A stretch of DNA of 64,000 bases from Bufo bufo (GCF_905171765.1 NC_053390.1:502177336-502241335); one strand, 5' to 3'. Counted from the stretch's first letter, positions 11,483 to 23,505 are shown. Translations and numbers: made by a program. Notes: a model not told the origin generated them from the letters alone.

Positions 11483-12699
11483 TTAGGGGTGTATTTAGTT
11501 GATATCTACTACCATAAATCCTTGCTTCTGTACTGAAAGTGCAGCCTGATACAAACCGTTTTGGGGTTTATTTATTTTAAATAAACTTTCATTCATCCTT
11601 GCTTTTGGGGTGAATTTTCAGCTTGATACAACCAGTTTTGGGGTGTGTTTATTTCATATATAAAAGTACGTCCATTTATTCTTGCTTTGGGGTAAAATTG
11701 CAGTCTGATACAACCAGTTTTGGGGTGTATTTAGTTGATATATAATTACATCCATTCCTCCTTGATTCTGGGTTAAATTGCTTAAGAAAAAAAAAAGATA
11801 CTACAGGTGATCACACCATAAAAGGCCAATAATCCAAAAAGGGCTAGCCGCAGAGGCTGCTGTTTGCTGAGGCAGAACACTTCTCTACACTCTTACGGTG
11901 TCAAATTCTTTTACACTTAATTCGGTGCCTCATTCAGTAGTTGCGGAGTTCGTGTGAAATAGCGGCCTGATGCTACACATTTTAGGGCGAGTTCACACTT
12001 CAGTTATTTGATCAGTTATTACTATCATTTTTTGTGAGCAAAAACCAGTAGTGAAGCCTACTCAGAGATAAGGTGTAATGGAAACGTCTGTACCTATTCT
12101 GTGTTTTTGACCAAAACCTGGTTTGATACTACACATTTTAGGGTGTTCAAATTCTTTTACACTTAATTCGATGCGTCAATCAGTAGTTGTGGAGTTGGTG
12201 CGGAATTGCAGCCTGATACTATTGCTATTTTGCCCTTGCAATGTTACAGTACAGTATGTCCGACAGACAGGCGAGTAGAAGAGATCTGCTGCTTCCTCCG
12301 GTAGGTGGGCAAGTAGCGACGATGATGGTCACGTGGGAGCTGGTGTTGCGAGTGGTCAGACACGTGGCCCTGAGACTGGTGAGGGTGACATCAGTGACGT
12401 GCAAACAGTAGTGGATGATGTAGCCAATCTCATGTGGGAGCCGGGTGAAGAGGAGGCTTCATCATCATCATCAGGAGAAAAGGGTGGCAGCTTGCGCGTG
12501 AGGCAGCGGTTGAGTCAGCAGGGTGGCATCAGTGTGATATCTATAGCCAAACATGCTCAGGGTAGACTGCCTGCTACGCAGAAGCCTATCTGTCAGGAAA
12601 GAAGTAGCAGTGCACAGGTTCACAGAGGCAGCGGTAGCAGTCAGTCAGCATGGAGGGGTGGGGGTAAAATTCCATACTCGGCGGTTTGGGAATCAAGCC

Positions 12700-13130
12700 G
12701 CCGGTGCATGATCAGCATGGCCCACTCTGTGACTGGGCCACTGTGTTGACGACTCATGCTATTCTTCATGGGATTCCCACCCTCACCACTCTGAGTGGGC
12801 GACTGTGTTGACTGATCATGCGATTCCCACCCTCACCACTCTGTGACTGGGACACTGTGTTGCCGACTCATGCTATTCTTCATGCAATTTCCACCCTCAC
12901 CACTCTGCGAGTGGGCGACTGTGTTGACTAATCATGCGATTCCCACCCTCACCACTCTGTGACTGGGACACTGTGTTGCCGACTCATGCTATTCTTCATG
13001 CGATTTCCACCTTCACCACTCTGCGAGTGGGCGACTGTGTTGACTAATCATGCGATTCCCACCCTCACCACTCTGACTGGGCCACTGTGCTGACTCCTCA
13101 TGCTGATGCCACCTCACCACTCGGTCATGG
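12700..13130. repeat. Tandem repeat, 116-bp dimeric unit
   Basis: CACTCTG(TG)ACTGGG recurs at 12723, 12837, 12953 and 13069. Each unit holds two related halves (GACTGGG...CATGCTATTC and GAGTGGGCGACTG...CATGCGATTCCCACC). Confidence 0.85.
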
Positions 13131-13849
13131 AACCACTACTTGTTTCAGCGTGTAATAGAACAGGTTCTGTAGAAATCTTAGTGGAATCAGCTGACGATGG
13201 TGTAAAAGGAGTGTGCTTCTTCTTGACGCTAACATTGACCTGTAAGGCTGAGTTCACACTTGAGTTATTTGGTCAGTTTTGGCCCCGTAACTGACCAAAT
13301 AAGTGAAGTGTGCAGTGATTTTAAGAGTGACGCCTGTCATCTGTGTATCATACTGACTCACAGTACTGTTTCACTAGCACAACAGACTCCCTAGGCATGT
13401 TTCTGCAATGCACGGTGTTCCACACCACTATACAGGCTCTCTGCAGCCAGGAAATAGCTGTTTTTTAATGCGATTCGTCACGAATAAATTCGGATCAAAT
13501 CAAATCTTGTTGGGAAATTCGGTGAACCGTCCAAATTAAATTTTTGAGAAATTCGCTCATCTCTATGCATAACGACTCAGGCACTTACTCAGGAGAAAAG
13601 GGCCTGGACAATGAAAGTAAATTTTGCATTTCATTTGGAAATCAAGGTCCCGGATTCTGGAGGAAGAGTGGAGAGGCGCACAATCCAAGTTGCTTGAGGT
13701 CCAGTGTGAGGTTTCTAGTTGGTGATGGTTTAAGGAGCCATCTCACCTGCTGGTGTTTGTCCACTGTGTTCTATCAAGTCCAAAGTCAGCACAGCAATCT
13801 ACCAGAAGATTTTGGAGCACTTCATGCTTCCCTCTGATGACAAGCTTTA

Positions 13850-14101
13850 GGGTCCATTCACATGTCCGCATCTGTTCCGCAATATCTGGAACGGGTGCGG
13901 ACCCATTCATTCTCTATAGGGCTGGAAGAGATGTGGAGAGCACACTATGTTTCCGGAGCGCGGCCCTGAACTTCCGGGCTGTGGCTCCGCAAAAAAAAAT
14001 AGAACATGTCCTATTCAAGAATAGGCAGTTCTATGGGGGGGTGCCGGCTGGGTGTATTGTGGATCCGCAATTTGCGGATCCACAGACATGTGAATGGACC
14101 C
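13850..14101. mobile_element. Fold-back MITE, GGGTCCATTCACATG family
   Basis: Perfect ends GGGTCCATTCACATG / CATGTGAATGGACCC. Left flank TTTA, right flank TAAT, so the duplication may be TA. Sits in the Tc1-like element. Confidence 0.78.
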
Positions 14102-14801
14102 TAATGACTAGGGTGGTTACTAAACCAGTACTGACTTTCCAGCAGTACTTAGCACCTGCCCACAACGCCAAAAGTACCAGTACCTGGTTTAGTAACCACG
14201 GTATCACTGTGCATACTTAGCCAGCAAAGAGAATCTATGGGGTATTGTCAAGAGGAAGATGAGACACTAGACCCAACAATGCAGACAAGCTGAAGGTCAC
14301 TATCAAAGCAACCTGGGCTTCCATAACACCTCAGCAGTGCCACAGGCTGATCGCCTCCATGCCTCGCTGCATTGATGAAATAATTCATGCAAAAGGAGCC
14401 CCGACCAAGTATTGAGTGCATATACTGGACATACTTTTCAGTAGGCCAACATTTCTGTATTATAAAAAAAATAAATTATTGGTCTTATATTACAATCTAA
14501 TTTTCTGAGATATTGACTTTTGAGTTTTCATTAGTTGTAAACCATAATCGACGTTAAAAGAAAGAAATGCTTGAAATAAATCACTCATGTAATGAATCTA
14601 TAGAATATGAGTTTAGTCATTGAATGACTGAAATAAATGAACTTTGATGATATTGTAATTTCTTGAGATTCACCTGTGTCAGAAGAGATCAAATATGTCC
14701 TTGCTCTTCCTCTTTACAGCCCTGTGTCTGGCTGTAATACAACATTATACAAGATTATCTTCTGCATTATATAATTCGCTTCTAGGTCTTGTTTTTCTTT
14801 A

Positions 14802-15026
14802 GGCTAGGTCGACACGACGACATTTGTCGCACCAATGTCGCGCTGCAATTTTTATGATAGTCTATGGTGTCGCACTGCGACAGTCGCAAAAAATCCATTC
14901 AAAATGGATTTTTCTGCGACTGTCGCGTTGCAGTCGCAGCATGTCGCAGTGCGACATCATAGACTATCATTATAAAAACTGCAGCGCGACATTGGTGCGA
15001 CAAAATGTCATTGTGTAGACCTAGCC
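14802..15026. mobile_element. Fold-back MITE, GGCTAGGTCGACACGACGACA family
   Basis: Ends GGCTAGGTCGACACGACG and, inverted, GGCTAGGTCTACACAATG. Inner text TGTCGCACCAATGTCGCGCTG repeats inverted near 14983. Flanks TTA and TAA. Confidence 0.75.
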
Positions 15027-15464
15027 TAACCCTTGTGACACAGTGAGGTTTGGTCTGGGAAAACCGATATTTTCCTTTCAGCATGTGCTGCTGGGCTGAT
15101 TTACAGCCAGATGAGGTCAATACCGGACTGGATTTTAAATGCCGGTCTGGGGTTTGGCAACGCCTAGCTGTCCTTAAATAGGCAGCTGGGCTCAGAAGCC
15201 AGGTCTCTGCGTCTGGATAAAGGTTTGCTACCTGTTTGACATAAAAACAGGTTAGTGCTGCTATCAGCAAGGACTCTTTGAGGCAGAATTGCTGCATGGT
15301 GTGAATTACCACCAACACCGCAAGGTGACTTTATTTGAATATGACTGCTTGTTTTGTCACTTGCCTAAAGTGTGAATAAAACACTGAACTGTTTGATCCA
15401 AAGAACTTGTTGCCTCTATACTGCATCCGCTAATCCTGTCTACCAGAGCAAGTCCCCACACCCC

Positions 15465-15810
15465 TTAAAGGGGTTTTTCAGCTTTGTGCACTTCTTTTTA
15501 CATTTTAAGCCCAGCTTGCTTTACCTGCTGAGAAAAGCATACTCCTCTGCTCCCCACTACTCAGTTTTAGCTCCCTAGGCCTCTGACTTTGTTCTGCAGT
15601 TTTCCATTCCCCGTCCTGTAAACCTCCAGAAAGCAGTGATATGCCGCTTGATGACACGTGAACACTGAGGCCAGTCATTGCCTGTGGCTGTACTTGTGAC
15701 CCTGTCGATCTGGAGGTTTACAAGATGGGGACCACAAGACTGCATGAGGGACTCAAGGACCTGGAAAGGGATGGTGAGGAGCAGGGGATTTTGGTTTTTC
15801 CAACAGCAGG
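15465..15810. mobile_element. T2-type MITE, right end unclear
   Basis: Starts TTAAAGGGGTTTTTCAGC. The interior GTAAACCTCCAGA and TCTGGAGGTTTAC (15618, 15710) form inverted arms. Confidence 0.5.
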
Positions 15811-15941
15811 CTAGGACTGACATACTTTATATTAGTGGTAAATTTTAGTCACTATAATTTTTTTCACTGAGAAGAAATATCCGACATGTAACAAAAATAT
15901 TACAAAATTTCAATTTTCAAAATTTGAATGTCTCTGCTTTT

Positions 15942-16341
15942 AAAGGGGTTGTCTAACTTCAGCAAATTGCATTTATTAAGAAGACAAATGTAATACAAGG
16001 CACTTACTAATGTACTGTGATTGCCCATATTGTCTACTTTGCTGGCCTTATTAATTTTCCATCACATTATACACTGCTCGTATACAGGGGTTATGACCAC
16101 CCTGCAATCCAGGAACGGTTGCTGTGCTTACACACTATAGGAAAAAATGCCAGCCTCTCTGGTGGCTGGACCCGCAGGAGTATGCATAAGTGCTTTTTCT
16201 TAGAGTACAAGCACGACCACCATTGCTGGATTGCAGGGTGGTCGTAACCCCGGGATATGAGCAGTGTATAATGTGATGGAAAAATGAATCCAGCCAGCAA
16301 AGGAGGCAATATGGCCAATCACAATACATTAGTGTCTTGTA
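15942..16341. mobile_element. T2-type fold-back MITE abutting the next one
   Basis: Starts TTTAAAGGGGTTGTC. CACATTATACACTGCTC (16062) pairs with GAGCAGTGTATAATGTG (16259), and ACCACCCTGCAATCCAG with CTGGATTGCAGGGTGGT, centred near 16160. The right end is cut by the element starting 16342. Confidence 0.65.
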
Positions 16342-16711
16342 TTAATGGAAACCTGTCACCCTGATTTTGGACTATTATCTACAGTAATACACGACTAGTA
16401 CTGCAGATAACAAGTCCAGAGCACTATTTCTTATTTTACTACAGCCCCCTGTTGTCCTATTATCGGCACTCAAAGCTGCACTGAATATACAGTCCGGACT
16501 GCCTTTGCCGTTCTAACATAATGGAGAGGACTCGGGGGACCATGTACAGCAGTCCTTACAATGTATTGCAACACACCTCTGAGAGCTGACGAACGAGGGA
16601 ACGAGGGGCAGTAGTAACATAAAAAACGGTGATATGGACTCCTCACCTGCAGTATTACTCTTGTTTTACTGTAGATAATGGTCCAAAATCGGGGTGACAG
16701 GTTCCCTTTAA
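16342..16711. mobile_element. T2-type MITE, complete, TTAA target
   Basis: TTAA at 16342-16345 and 16708-16711. AAACCTGTCACCCTGATTTT faces AAAATCGGGGTGACAGGTT. Arms continue for about 45 bp. Confidence 0.8.
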
Positions 16712-17254
16712 CTTTATTTACATTATAAATACCAATTCCTGGGGGAAGACGACCTCTTTTAGACAGGTAGTCATAGCTCACAAAATAGTAAATCCTTTAT
16801 ATTAACCATATGTCCACTTTATGTTGGTATCATTTTTCAAACATACTTTTATTTTTTGTGATGTTAAAAGGCTTAAGTTTAGCAGCAAATGTTTTCTTAG
16901 GGATCAATTCTGGTTTGAAGTGGCTTTGAGGGGTCGGAAATGAAGGAGCAGCTTATGGATTTTGGGACCTCCATTTTTTTAATGATATTTTTCAGGCATC
17001 ATTTCAGGATTGCAGAGGTTTGAGGTGGCAAAACACTTAAACACCCATAAAAGGCTCCACAAGTGTTCTGATTGCACAATAAGTAATGTGATCGATCATT
17101 TTATAGATCGAGTCGTTATGGATGTGGTGATACCAATTATGTGTAGTTGTTTCCAATAATAAAGGACTTTTTAAGGGAAAAAGGGCACATTTTATTTGGA
17201 CTTTTTTTTTACCTTGAAGGTACACTCTTTTTAGGCTGGTAAAATACATTATAA

Positions 17255-17552
17255 GGGCTCATTCAGACGGCCGTATGCTATCCGCAAAAATGCGGATCCG
17301 TTTTTTTGCGGATTAGATGCTGACCCATTCACTTCTATGGGGCCCCTTTCTATTCCACAGTTCCGCAAAAAAAATGAAACATGTCCTATACTTGTCCGTG
17401 AAAATCAGGACATGGCCCCATTGAAGTCTATGGGTCCGCAAAAATACTGAATGCTATCCGTTTTTTTGCAGATCCGTTTTTTTGCGGATCCGCAAAAAAA
17501 CGGATAGCATTCAGTATTTTTGCGGACAGCATACGGCCGTCTGAATGAGCCC
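17255..17552. mobile_element. Harbinger-like MITE, almost fully palindromic
   Basis: TAA at 17252-17254 and 17553-17555. GGGCTCATTCAGACGGCCGT faces ACGGCCGTCTGAATGAGCCC. Pairing continues over most of the length with TTTTTTTGCGGATCCGCAAA near the centre. Confidence 0.88.
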
Positions 17553-17559
17553 TAATACT

Positions 17560-18805
17560 AATGTATTTTAATGTATTTTACCTATCAGTTGTACACCGAC
17601 AGTTCACCTGGCCATTTTTAGGGCTCCAGTTGCCATAACACGGGGTGTCTAATGGGGTACAGAGGGAGTCCCCTGACATAATAGTATGTGTGGATGCAAG
17701 AGGTATATGGATAGGCAATGGGTGCTGGCTGTGTAATACAGCCAGAACTCGGCCACAATGACTGGGATCTGAGATAACTCCTATCCTGCTTATTTAACTC
17801 CTCAGATACATCGGTCAATAGTGACTGCGCCATTTGAGAAGTTAAGGTGAGGTTGAGGGCTCTGTCCAGCGATTAGAGCCCCCGTGACAAAATAGCGGGG
17901 CTCTGATTGGTTGTTGAGAGAACTTGGGGCTTTGTGAAGGCTCCCAGACCTGTCATAGTGAGAGGTGAATGCCATAATGAAAAAATTGCCGGTTTGACTT
18001 CAATAAAAACTACAGCTTGCTATGCAAAAAAAAAAAACAAGCACTCACAGAGCTCTGTAGTTGGCATTTGTAAAAAAGCTATGGGTGATGTAAAGCAAAT
18101 TTTTATTTTTTCAAAGGTTTTTATTTTTTTCAAGTAGCAAAACAAAATTTAATATTATATAAATTTGGTATTGTCTAAATCGTATGGACCTGCAGAATAA
18201 GCTCATCATGTCATTTTTAACACATTAATGCCATGAAAACAAAACCAACCCGAAAAACCATGGCAGCCAGAAGTTTTTATTTTTTATTTCGCCTGACAAA
18301 AATTTAGCCACCGTTTTACAATATAAGATATTATGATTTAAATTGTCATATTGATAATACAACTTTTCTCACAAAAAAAAATAATCCTTCCTAAGGCTAT
18401 ATGAATGTAAAAAAAAAGTTATGGGTCTTGGAAGACGGAGGAAAAAATGAAAACACAAAAGCGAATTGTCACAAACAAATTGGCCCGGTATTAAAACAGA
18501 TTATGAAAGATTTGTCACATCCATCATGACTTCTGAGTAATCAGAGCCTTATTTTTGTGCAGTTAGGCTTTTTGTTACTTAGTTTCAGTGCCTTGGACTG
18601 TTAAGGCACATTTAATAGGAGAAGAAGTGATTGCTAATAGAGAAATGTAATGAGGATACAGATCACATCCTCCAACCAACACCCAGCCCACCGTGACAGT
18701 TGAAAGCCTATGACCTTACAGGTTTCCATGGCAATAGCTCTGTGTGGATTTGGGTCCCTGTCTTAAAGGAAATGTGTCACCAAATTGTTCTTGCACCAGA
18801 TAGTT
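17560..18805. other. PDE4C intron with fragments of TTAA-element text
   Basis: Around 18150-18460 the wording (TTTGGTATTGTCTAAATCG, ACCTGCAGAATAAG) resembles interiors of anuran TTAA elements. No ends resolved. T2-like TTAAAGG occurs near 18763. No coding sequence recognised. Confidence 0.4.
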
Positions 18806-18806
18806 A

Positions 18807-19135
18807 GGGTACTTTCACACTAGCGTTTCTGTTTTCCGGTTTTGAGTTTCGTCCTAGGGGCTCAATACCGGGGAAAAAAACCGATCAGTTTTATCCTAAT
18901 GCATTCTGAATTGAGAGCAATCTGTTTAGTATGCATCAGGATGCATCAGTTCAGTCCCTCTTATGTTTTTTTGGCCGGAGAAAATACCGCAGCATGCTGC
19001 AGTTTTCTCTCCAGCCAAAAATCCTGAACACATGCCGGATCCGGCATTAATTTCCATTCAAATGCATTAATGCCAGATCCGGCCCCAAGTGTTCCAGCAA
19101 AATTAATCCGTTCTTTCCGTCCGCGCATGCGCAGA
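18807..19135. mobile_element. MITE fragment of GGCTACTTTCACACTAGCG family
   Basis: Left end GTACTTTCACACTAGCGTTT near 18809; the right end is missing. Interior (GGGGCTCAATACCGG, GCCGGATCCGGC) matches the element at 10794. Confidence 0.6.
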
Positions 19136-19580
19136 CCATTAAACCTGTGACCTGTGCAGAGCTCATTTTACAAGGAAAGAATAGATGAGCTCTGACAATT
19201 GCCTATTGTGAATGGTGGATCCTGTCTTATCTGTCATTCTAATACTGCCTATAATGATGTCACCTCTGTATAGATAAGCCGGTAACTGCAGTAATGACCT
19301 GTACAGACCAAGAAGTGGAGCCCATTATAAGGCTTATTGGCCAGTGTGAAAACTGCAGGATTTTATGGTCTTTGCTTAAATATTGAAATTGAAAATGAAA
19401 GATAAACAAAAATTCTTTAAAATATGTTAAACAATAGATCATTTTCTGTAACGGGGTCAGCCTGATCTGTTTTATTGCAGAATGTTAAACTGTGGGCTAC
19501 ATGTATATATTCGAATGCTAATGTCATGTGAGACTGTGAACATAGCTTGCACTCACATCTGTATCATCCTTTCTTTGCAG

Positions 19581-20162
19581 GTTGGTTTTATTGACTACAT
19601 TGTGCATCCTCTGTGGGAAACTTGGGCTGACTTGGTTCACCCAGATGCCCAGGAAATACTGGACACATTAGAGGACAATAGAGAGTGGTATCAAAGCATG
19701 ATCGCCCAAAGTCCATCCCCTCCACCAGAAGAACAAGACCCTGACAGGGGAAGTACTGCAGGAGATAAGTTTCAGTTTGAACTGACATTGGAGGAAGAAG
19801 GCGAGTCCGACACTGAGCAAGAAGAGAGTCCTGTTGATGAGGAAAACAGTGACTCAAAAACCCAGGTCACCGATGATTCAGCACAAGTCAGCGATGAAGC
19901 TGAGCAGCCCTCTCCAGTAGACCCATGCAGGAGTGTGTCCAACCAGCTGGATCACTTAGAACTCCCATCCAAGAACACACTAACCAAGCAGAAAAAAGTA
20001 TTGAACTTCGATAACTTGAAATTAGCAGCTGAAAGGACGCTACCACAAAAGGACACCCGGAGGGCTGCATCCACTAATACTGCAGAGCAGGAGACCTCAG
20101 GCCAAGGGGAGGTCTGTTTGGACCAAGAGGGAAACATCACATATCTTCCATTAGGAACGTAA
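19581..20162 (+). CDS. pde4c: PDE4C last coding exon: end of catalytic domain and C-terminal tail
   Basis: A pyrimidine tract and TTGCAG acceptor precede 19581; the frame continues in phase 0 to TAA at 20160-20162 (193 codons). The first third, starting [20 protein letters not shown], closes the catalytic domain with the conserved Phe that stacks on the adenine ring. A disordered tail follows. AQSPSPPP matches the position of the ERK phosphorylation site of long PDE4 forms, and [11 protein letters not shown] contains the FQF ERK-docking motif, so with the docking segment in the upstream exon the ERK control module looks intact. The acidic tail ([14 protein letters not shown]) continues about 130 residues beyond FQF and ends YLPLGT. 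That is longer than the human PDE4C tail as I recall it and I recognise no domain in its distal part. Confidence 0.95.
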   Translation, partial: VGFIDYIVHPLWETWADLVHPDAQEILDTLEDNREWYQSMIAQSPSPPPEEQDPDRGSTAGDKFQFELTLEEEGESDTEQEESPVDEENSDSKTQVTDDSAQVSDEAEQPSPVDPCRSVSNQLDHLELPSKNTLTKQKKVLNFDNLKLAAERTLPQKDTRRAASTNTAEQETSGQGEVCLDQEGNITYLPLGT

Positions 20163-21937
20163 CCCCAGATTGTCACATCACTATTTTATTTTAATTCACG
20201 CACACTTTGCATTTTATTTTTCTGGAGGAGGGATGTATTTTATGAAAAAAAAAGTATTTAAAAAAAAAAGAAAGAAAGACCTGATATCAGAAAAAACTAA
20301 TTGTCCCCAATATCAGTAAAACCGCACGGACGAGCATGGTGAAATGTCATATGGTTTTATTTCATTTCTAATTTTGGCGAGGAGGCAACAATTTCCAATC
20401 TTAAGCTGCCGCGTGGTTGGTATTCTTTCTGGTAGAAAGTAAGTTAAAGGGAAACTATAGCTAAAATATTTGCAGTATTAAATGTAAGAGTTTACATCCC
20501 CTAAAATGGGCACCTGCTACCTGAGGCTCCCCAGCTGCTGGTGAACTTCATGTGCCAGTGTGCAATTCTTTGCTTTGGTCTGTCATGTTTTAACTTTATT
20601 TCATGTGAGAAATAAGTGCCAATATAAGTGGGTTATTTGCATGGAGCATCTTGTATTTAAGTTATAGTTTTCCACTTTGTCCTTGCTCGAAGAAAGAATT
20701 CAGCCATGGAAAAATGTGTATGGAGCTGCTTGGAACAACGAGAATGAGTAATTGGTATAGGTACTGAAAACTTTATCCTCTGCCATCCCAATACGTATAC
20801 GGCTATCATTACAGATTGCCTCAACGTTTCCCCAAAACTTGAGCAAGCTCAGTAGGGTGGGTACCACATAATGAAAGTAGCAGCAAGATTGAGATTATTT
20901 CCACATTTTGTTTCTGAATGGGAACCTGTATTATGAAATCTTGATGTGCGTGTGTGTGTGTACTAGGAGACACACAAGCATGCATGTTATCACAGACGCA
21001 GTGCACTTTATGCGTATGTGGGATCACAGAGGTAGAAACCAGCATTAAATCCTTAGATTGTCATTCAGTCAGGCCAGTTTTCTGTTCATCTGTAAGACTG
21101 GGATTAGTCTTGGCCTGTATAAGCTATAACCTTCCTAATGCCTCTACGGATTATGAATAACGCAGGTCTTTGGGCTTTACTTTTGCAATGGTGAAAACCT
21201 TCTTGATATTGGAATGTGGGGGGAACAGGCGTTGTCTATGCGCGCATAGGAACGTCAGATATTCTAAACCTCAGGGTATAGTAGAAATGTTGTATGTGTG
21301 TTCTGATAACTGGTGTTCATACTTTCTTAACCCAAATGTCGCACATGTATAGTTTAGAGAATTGGCGGTTTCAGGATGAATGCCTATTGGATTTACAGGT
21401 TAAAAGCACATCAGTTGCTGATGTGTCCGCAGAGGTGATGCAGCCTAGATTTAGGTAGGCACTGATTTCAGCATTGGGGGGAGATATATTATTACGATCT
21501 GAACTTTCGACAGCTAAAAACCAGACCAGGCTGCAGAAGATGTGAAGTGGCTCCTGCTTATAGATTTGGCTCATCTTGATAGACATATCAAACAATTTTC
21601 CTTACACCAGCTCTTTGTTGTCATTAGATCAATATTTTGCACCAAAATTTAGGCGCACTTTAAGACTCCTCTAAACCACACCCCTTTTTTTTAAACCGTT
21701 TTCCAAACTGTGTAGTGGAGTACAATAAGTACACAAGGCATGTATGACAATGTATGATCTGGCACATCCAGCTTAGTTCATCTCCCCCATGTGTTTGTGT
21801 TCTCCACAAATGGATTGAATGGTTACTACACGACTACTGTTTCTGATTGAGACCTCTCTTTGGCCTTATGTTGTCCTGTGTTCCCGTTTCTTTGGCACAT
21901 ATATTTTTTAGCGAATTAACCATTTGAATTACAAGAG
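20163..21937 (+). other. pde4c: PDE4C 3' untranslated region (extent uncertain)
   Basis: Unique-looking, AT-rich sequence directly after the PDE4C stop codon, free of recognisable transposons up to a MITE at 21941. ATTAAA-type polyadenylation candidates lie near 20470 and 21042, and AATAAA occurs later near 22967 and 25349. A short GT-rich tract lies near 20945-20961. Which site ends the transcript cannot be told from sequence alone; RNA reads would decide. No second gene is visible. Confidence 0.5.
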
Positions 21938-21940
21938 TTA

Positions 21941-22328
21941 GGCTACTTTCCGTCGGATCCGTCATGGATTTGCAAAAATGCTTCCGTTACAATAATTCAA
22001 CCGCATGCATCCTTCATGAACGGATCCGGTTGTATTATGTCTTATATAGCCAAAACGGATCCGTCATGAACTCTATTGACTTACATTGTGTTCCAGGGTG
22101 GATCCATTTGGCTCAGTTTCATCAAGTAGACAGCAAAACGCTGCAGCCAGCGTTTGTGTCCGCCTCCAGAGCAGAATGGAGGCTGATCGAAGGCAAACTG
22201 ATGCATTCTGAGCGGATCCTTTTCCATTCAGAATGAATTGGGGCAAAACTGATCCGTTTTGGACCACTTGTGAGAGCCCATGACGGATCTCGGAAACGGA
22301 AAGCCAAAACGCTAGTGTGAAAGTAGCC
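21941..22328. mobile_element. Harbinger-like MITE in PDE4C 3' region
   Basis: TTA at 21938-21940 and 22329-22331. Ends GGCTACTTTC and GTGTGAAAGTAGCC. It may be transcribed within a long 3' UTR. Confidence 0.82.
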
Positions 22329-22331
22329 TTA

Positions 22332-23020
22332 CTTCTATGATTCCGTTTTGGAGGAAGATGGTGCATTGGATATCACCACCCATATAAGCTAGAACAAACT
22401 GTTCACATCTTGATGGCTCTTACGGACGTACTGTCAAAGCTATTGGTTTAATCTAGTAACAGCTAGCCAAAAATGACCTTTCATCTACTGTTTGATACTG
22501 TGTTAAGATATGTAAATTGTCTTCTATTGTGCGTAATATCGCTGTCGCCTTAAGATGTATGTAGCCCTCATTTTGGAAAGGAAAAGGGCAGATCTGCCAG
22601 GTTACAAGTGTTTCAGTGTTCATTTTTGCAAAGTGTTCCATTTGGGTTGAGAAATGGGAATACTCTCAGGAGGAATATGGACTCCATTTAATTTATTGTG
22701 CTAAAGTTTCACTTTATTTTAATGTATTTGTAGTTCACTTTTGAACAAAGTCACAATTCTGTGCACACTTCTCTTGTCTCTGATCTAACTTTACTGTGAT
22801 TTGCACTCAAAATGCTGCATTACTATAATCTTGCACTTCTCAGCAACATCTGTGAAATGATGCCCAGAACATGAGACTGCCGGGTGAAAGGCTGCAGTGG
22901 GTGTTAAGGGCATATTTGAGCATACCAGACAATACTATAAAACGCTACTATAAAGTAATAGGTTTAGGAAATAATAAAATAAAAAAATCCTTGTGTTATC
23001 AAGTGAAAGCTCACACGACC
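22332..23020. other. Non-coding, no recognised element
   Basis: Unique-looking AT-rich sequence with an AATAAA candidate near 22967. Possible distal PDE4C 3' UTR. Confidence 0.4.
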
Positions 23021-23027
23021 ATCTGCT

Positions 23028-23470
23028 GTGTAAAAGGGTACATCATTTTGGGGACATTTTTTAATCGTCGGTCTTTGTTAGACATTTGCAAGTTTGTCCT
23101 CTTCTACAACCTTCAGTGTTCACTTCCTCTGCTTTTCACTGAAATCCATCAGAAAGCTGTTCTAACAGCTCTGTCTGTAGCCCTTATCTCTAGTTCCTCG
23201 ACAGCTCATAAACAATCATATAAGCTGTATTCTTATCTTATGCCCATCATAATTTAGCTTAAAAGAGTGTTTATCAGCTGTTAGGAGAGTAGACACAAGG
23301 CTACAGATCAAGCTGTCTGAGCAGGTGTGTGACAGATTTTAGTGAAAACCAGAAGGAACAGTGTGCAGTCCATGAAAAATGAGGGCTGTAGAAGACAAAC
23401 TGTTGAAAATGGTTTGAAAAGACTAACTGGGATTTTTTTTTTTGTCCAATATAAGTAGAATGCAATAACC
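23028..23470. repeat. Fold-back repeat, copy 1 of GGGTACATCATTTT family
   Basis: GGGTACATCATTTTGGGGAC through CTCGACAGCTCAT (to about 23208) recurs at 24419-24610. Downstream text (TTTTAGTGAAAACCAGAAGG, GTAGAAGACAAACTGTTG) is the approximate inverse, so the unit is a fold-back of about 440 bp. Confidence 0.65.
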
Positions 23471-23505
23471 ATTTAAAAAGATGCCCGAAAGGTGTCCATA
23501 GCCTT

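Larger units (their letters stand above)
9113..13565. mobile_element. hAT-like element, 4.45 kb, with nested palindromes
   Basis: Ends TAGAGATGAGC and GCTCATCTCTA are inverted. The 8-bp flanks TGCATAAT (9105-9112) and TGCATAAC (13566-13573) match in seven positions. Inside are an inverted repeat (about 9345-10230), a nested MITE pair (10654-11482), degenerate repeats of about 80 bp with GATACAACCAGTTTTGGGG (from 10638 and 11548 to 11760), a frame of 138 codons at 12333-12749 with acidic and Ser-rich text that I do not recognise, and a 116-bp tandem repeat. No intact transposase. A short relative is at 49024-49437. Confidence 0.65.
7646..14676. mobile_element. Tc1-like transposon broken by four insertions
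   Basis: The left terminus carries GGTGCATCTCAATAAATT (about 7646-7664); the right terminus carries the inverted form near 14650-14676 (ATTTCTTGAGATTCACC). Pieces at 8107-8517, 9054-9112, 13566-13849 and 14102-14650 read in order as one degenerate Tc1-like element (for example GGGGAAGACTGATGACTTG and GGAGCACTTCATGCTTCC, which I recall from transposase-coding Tc1-like elements of fish and frogs). Removing the inserts leaves about 1.35 kb, near the usual 1.3-1.6 kb. The transposase reading frame is destroyed. Confidence 0.7.

Noticed and set aside
12333..12749. 138-codon frame with acidic, Ser-rich text as a gene
   Set aside because: It lies inside the hAT-like element, has no recognised domain and could at most be a relic of the transposase N-terminus.
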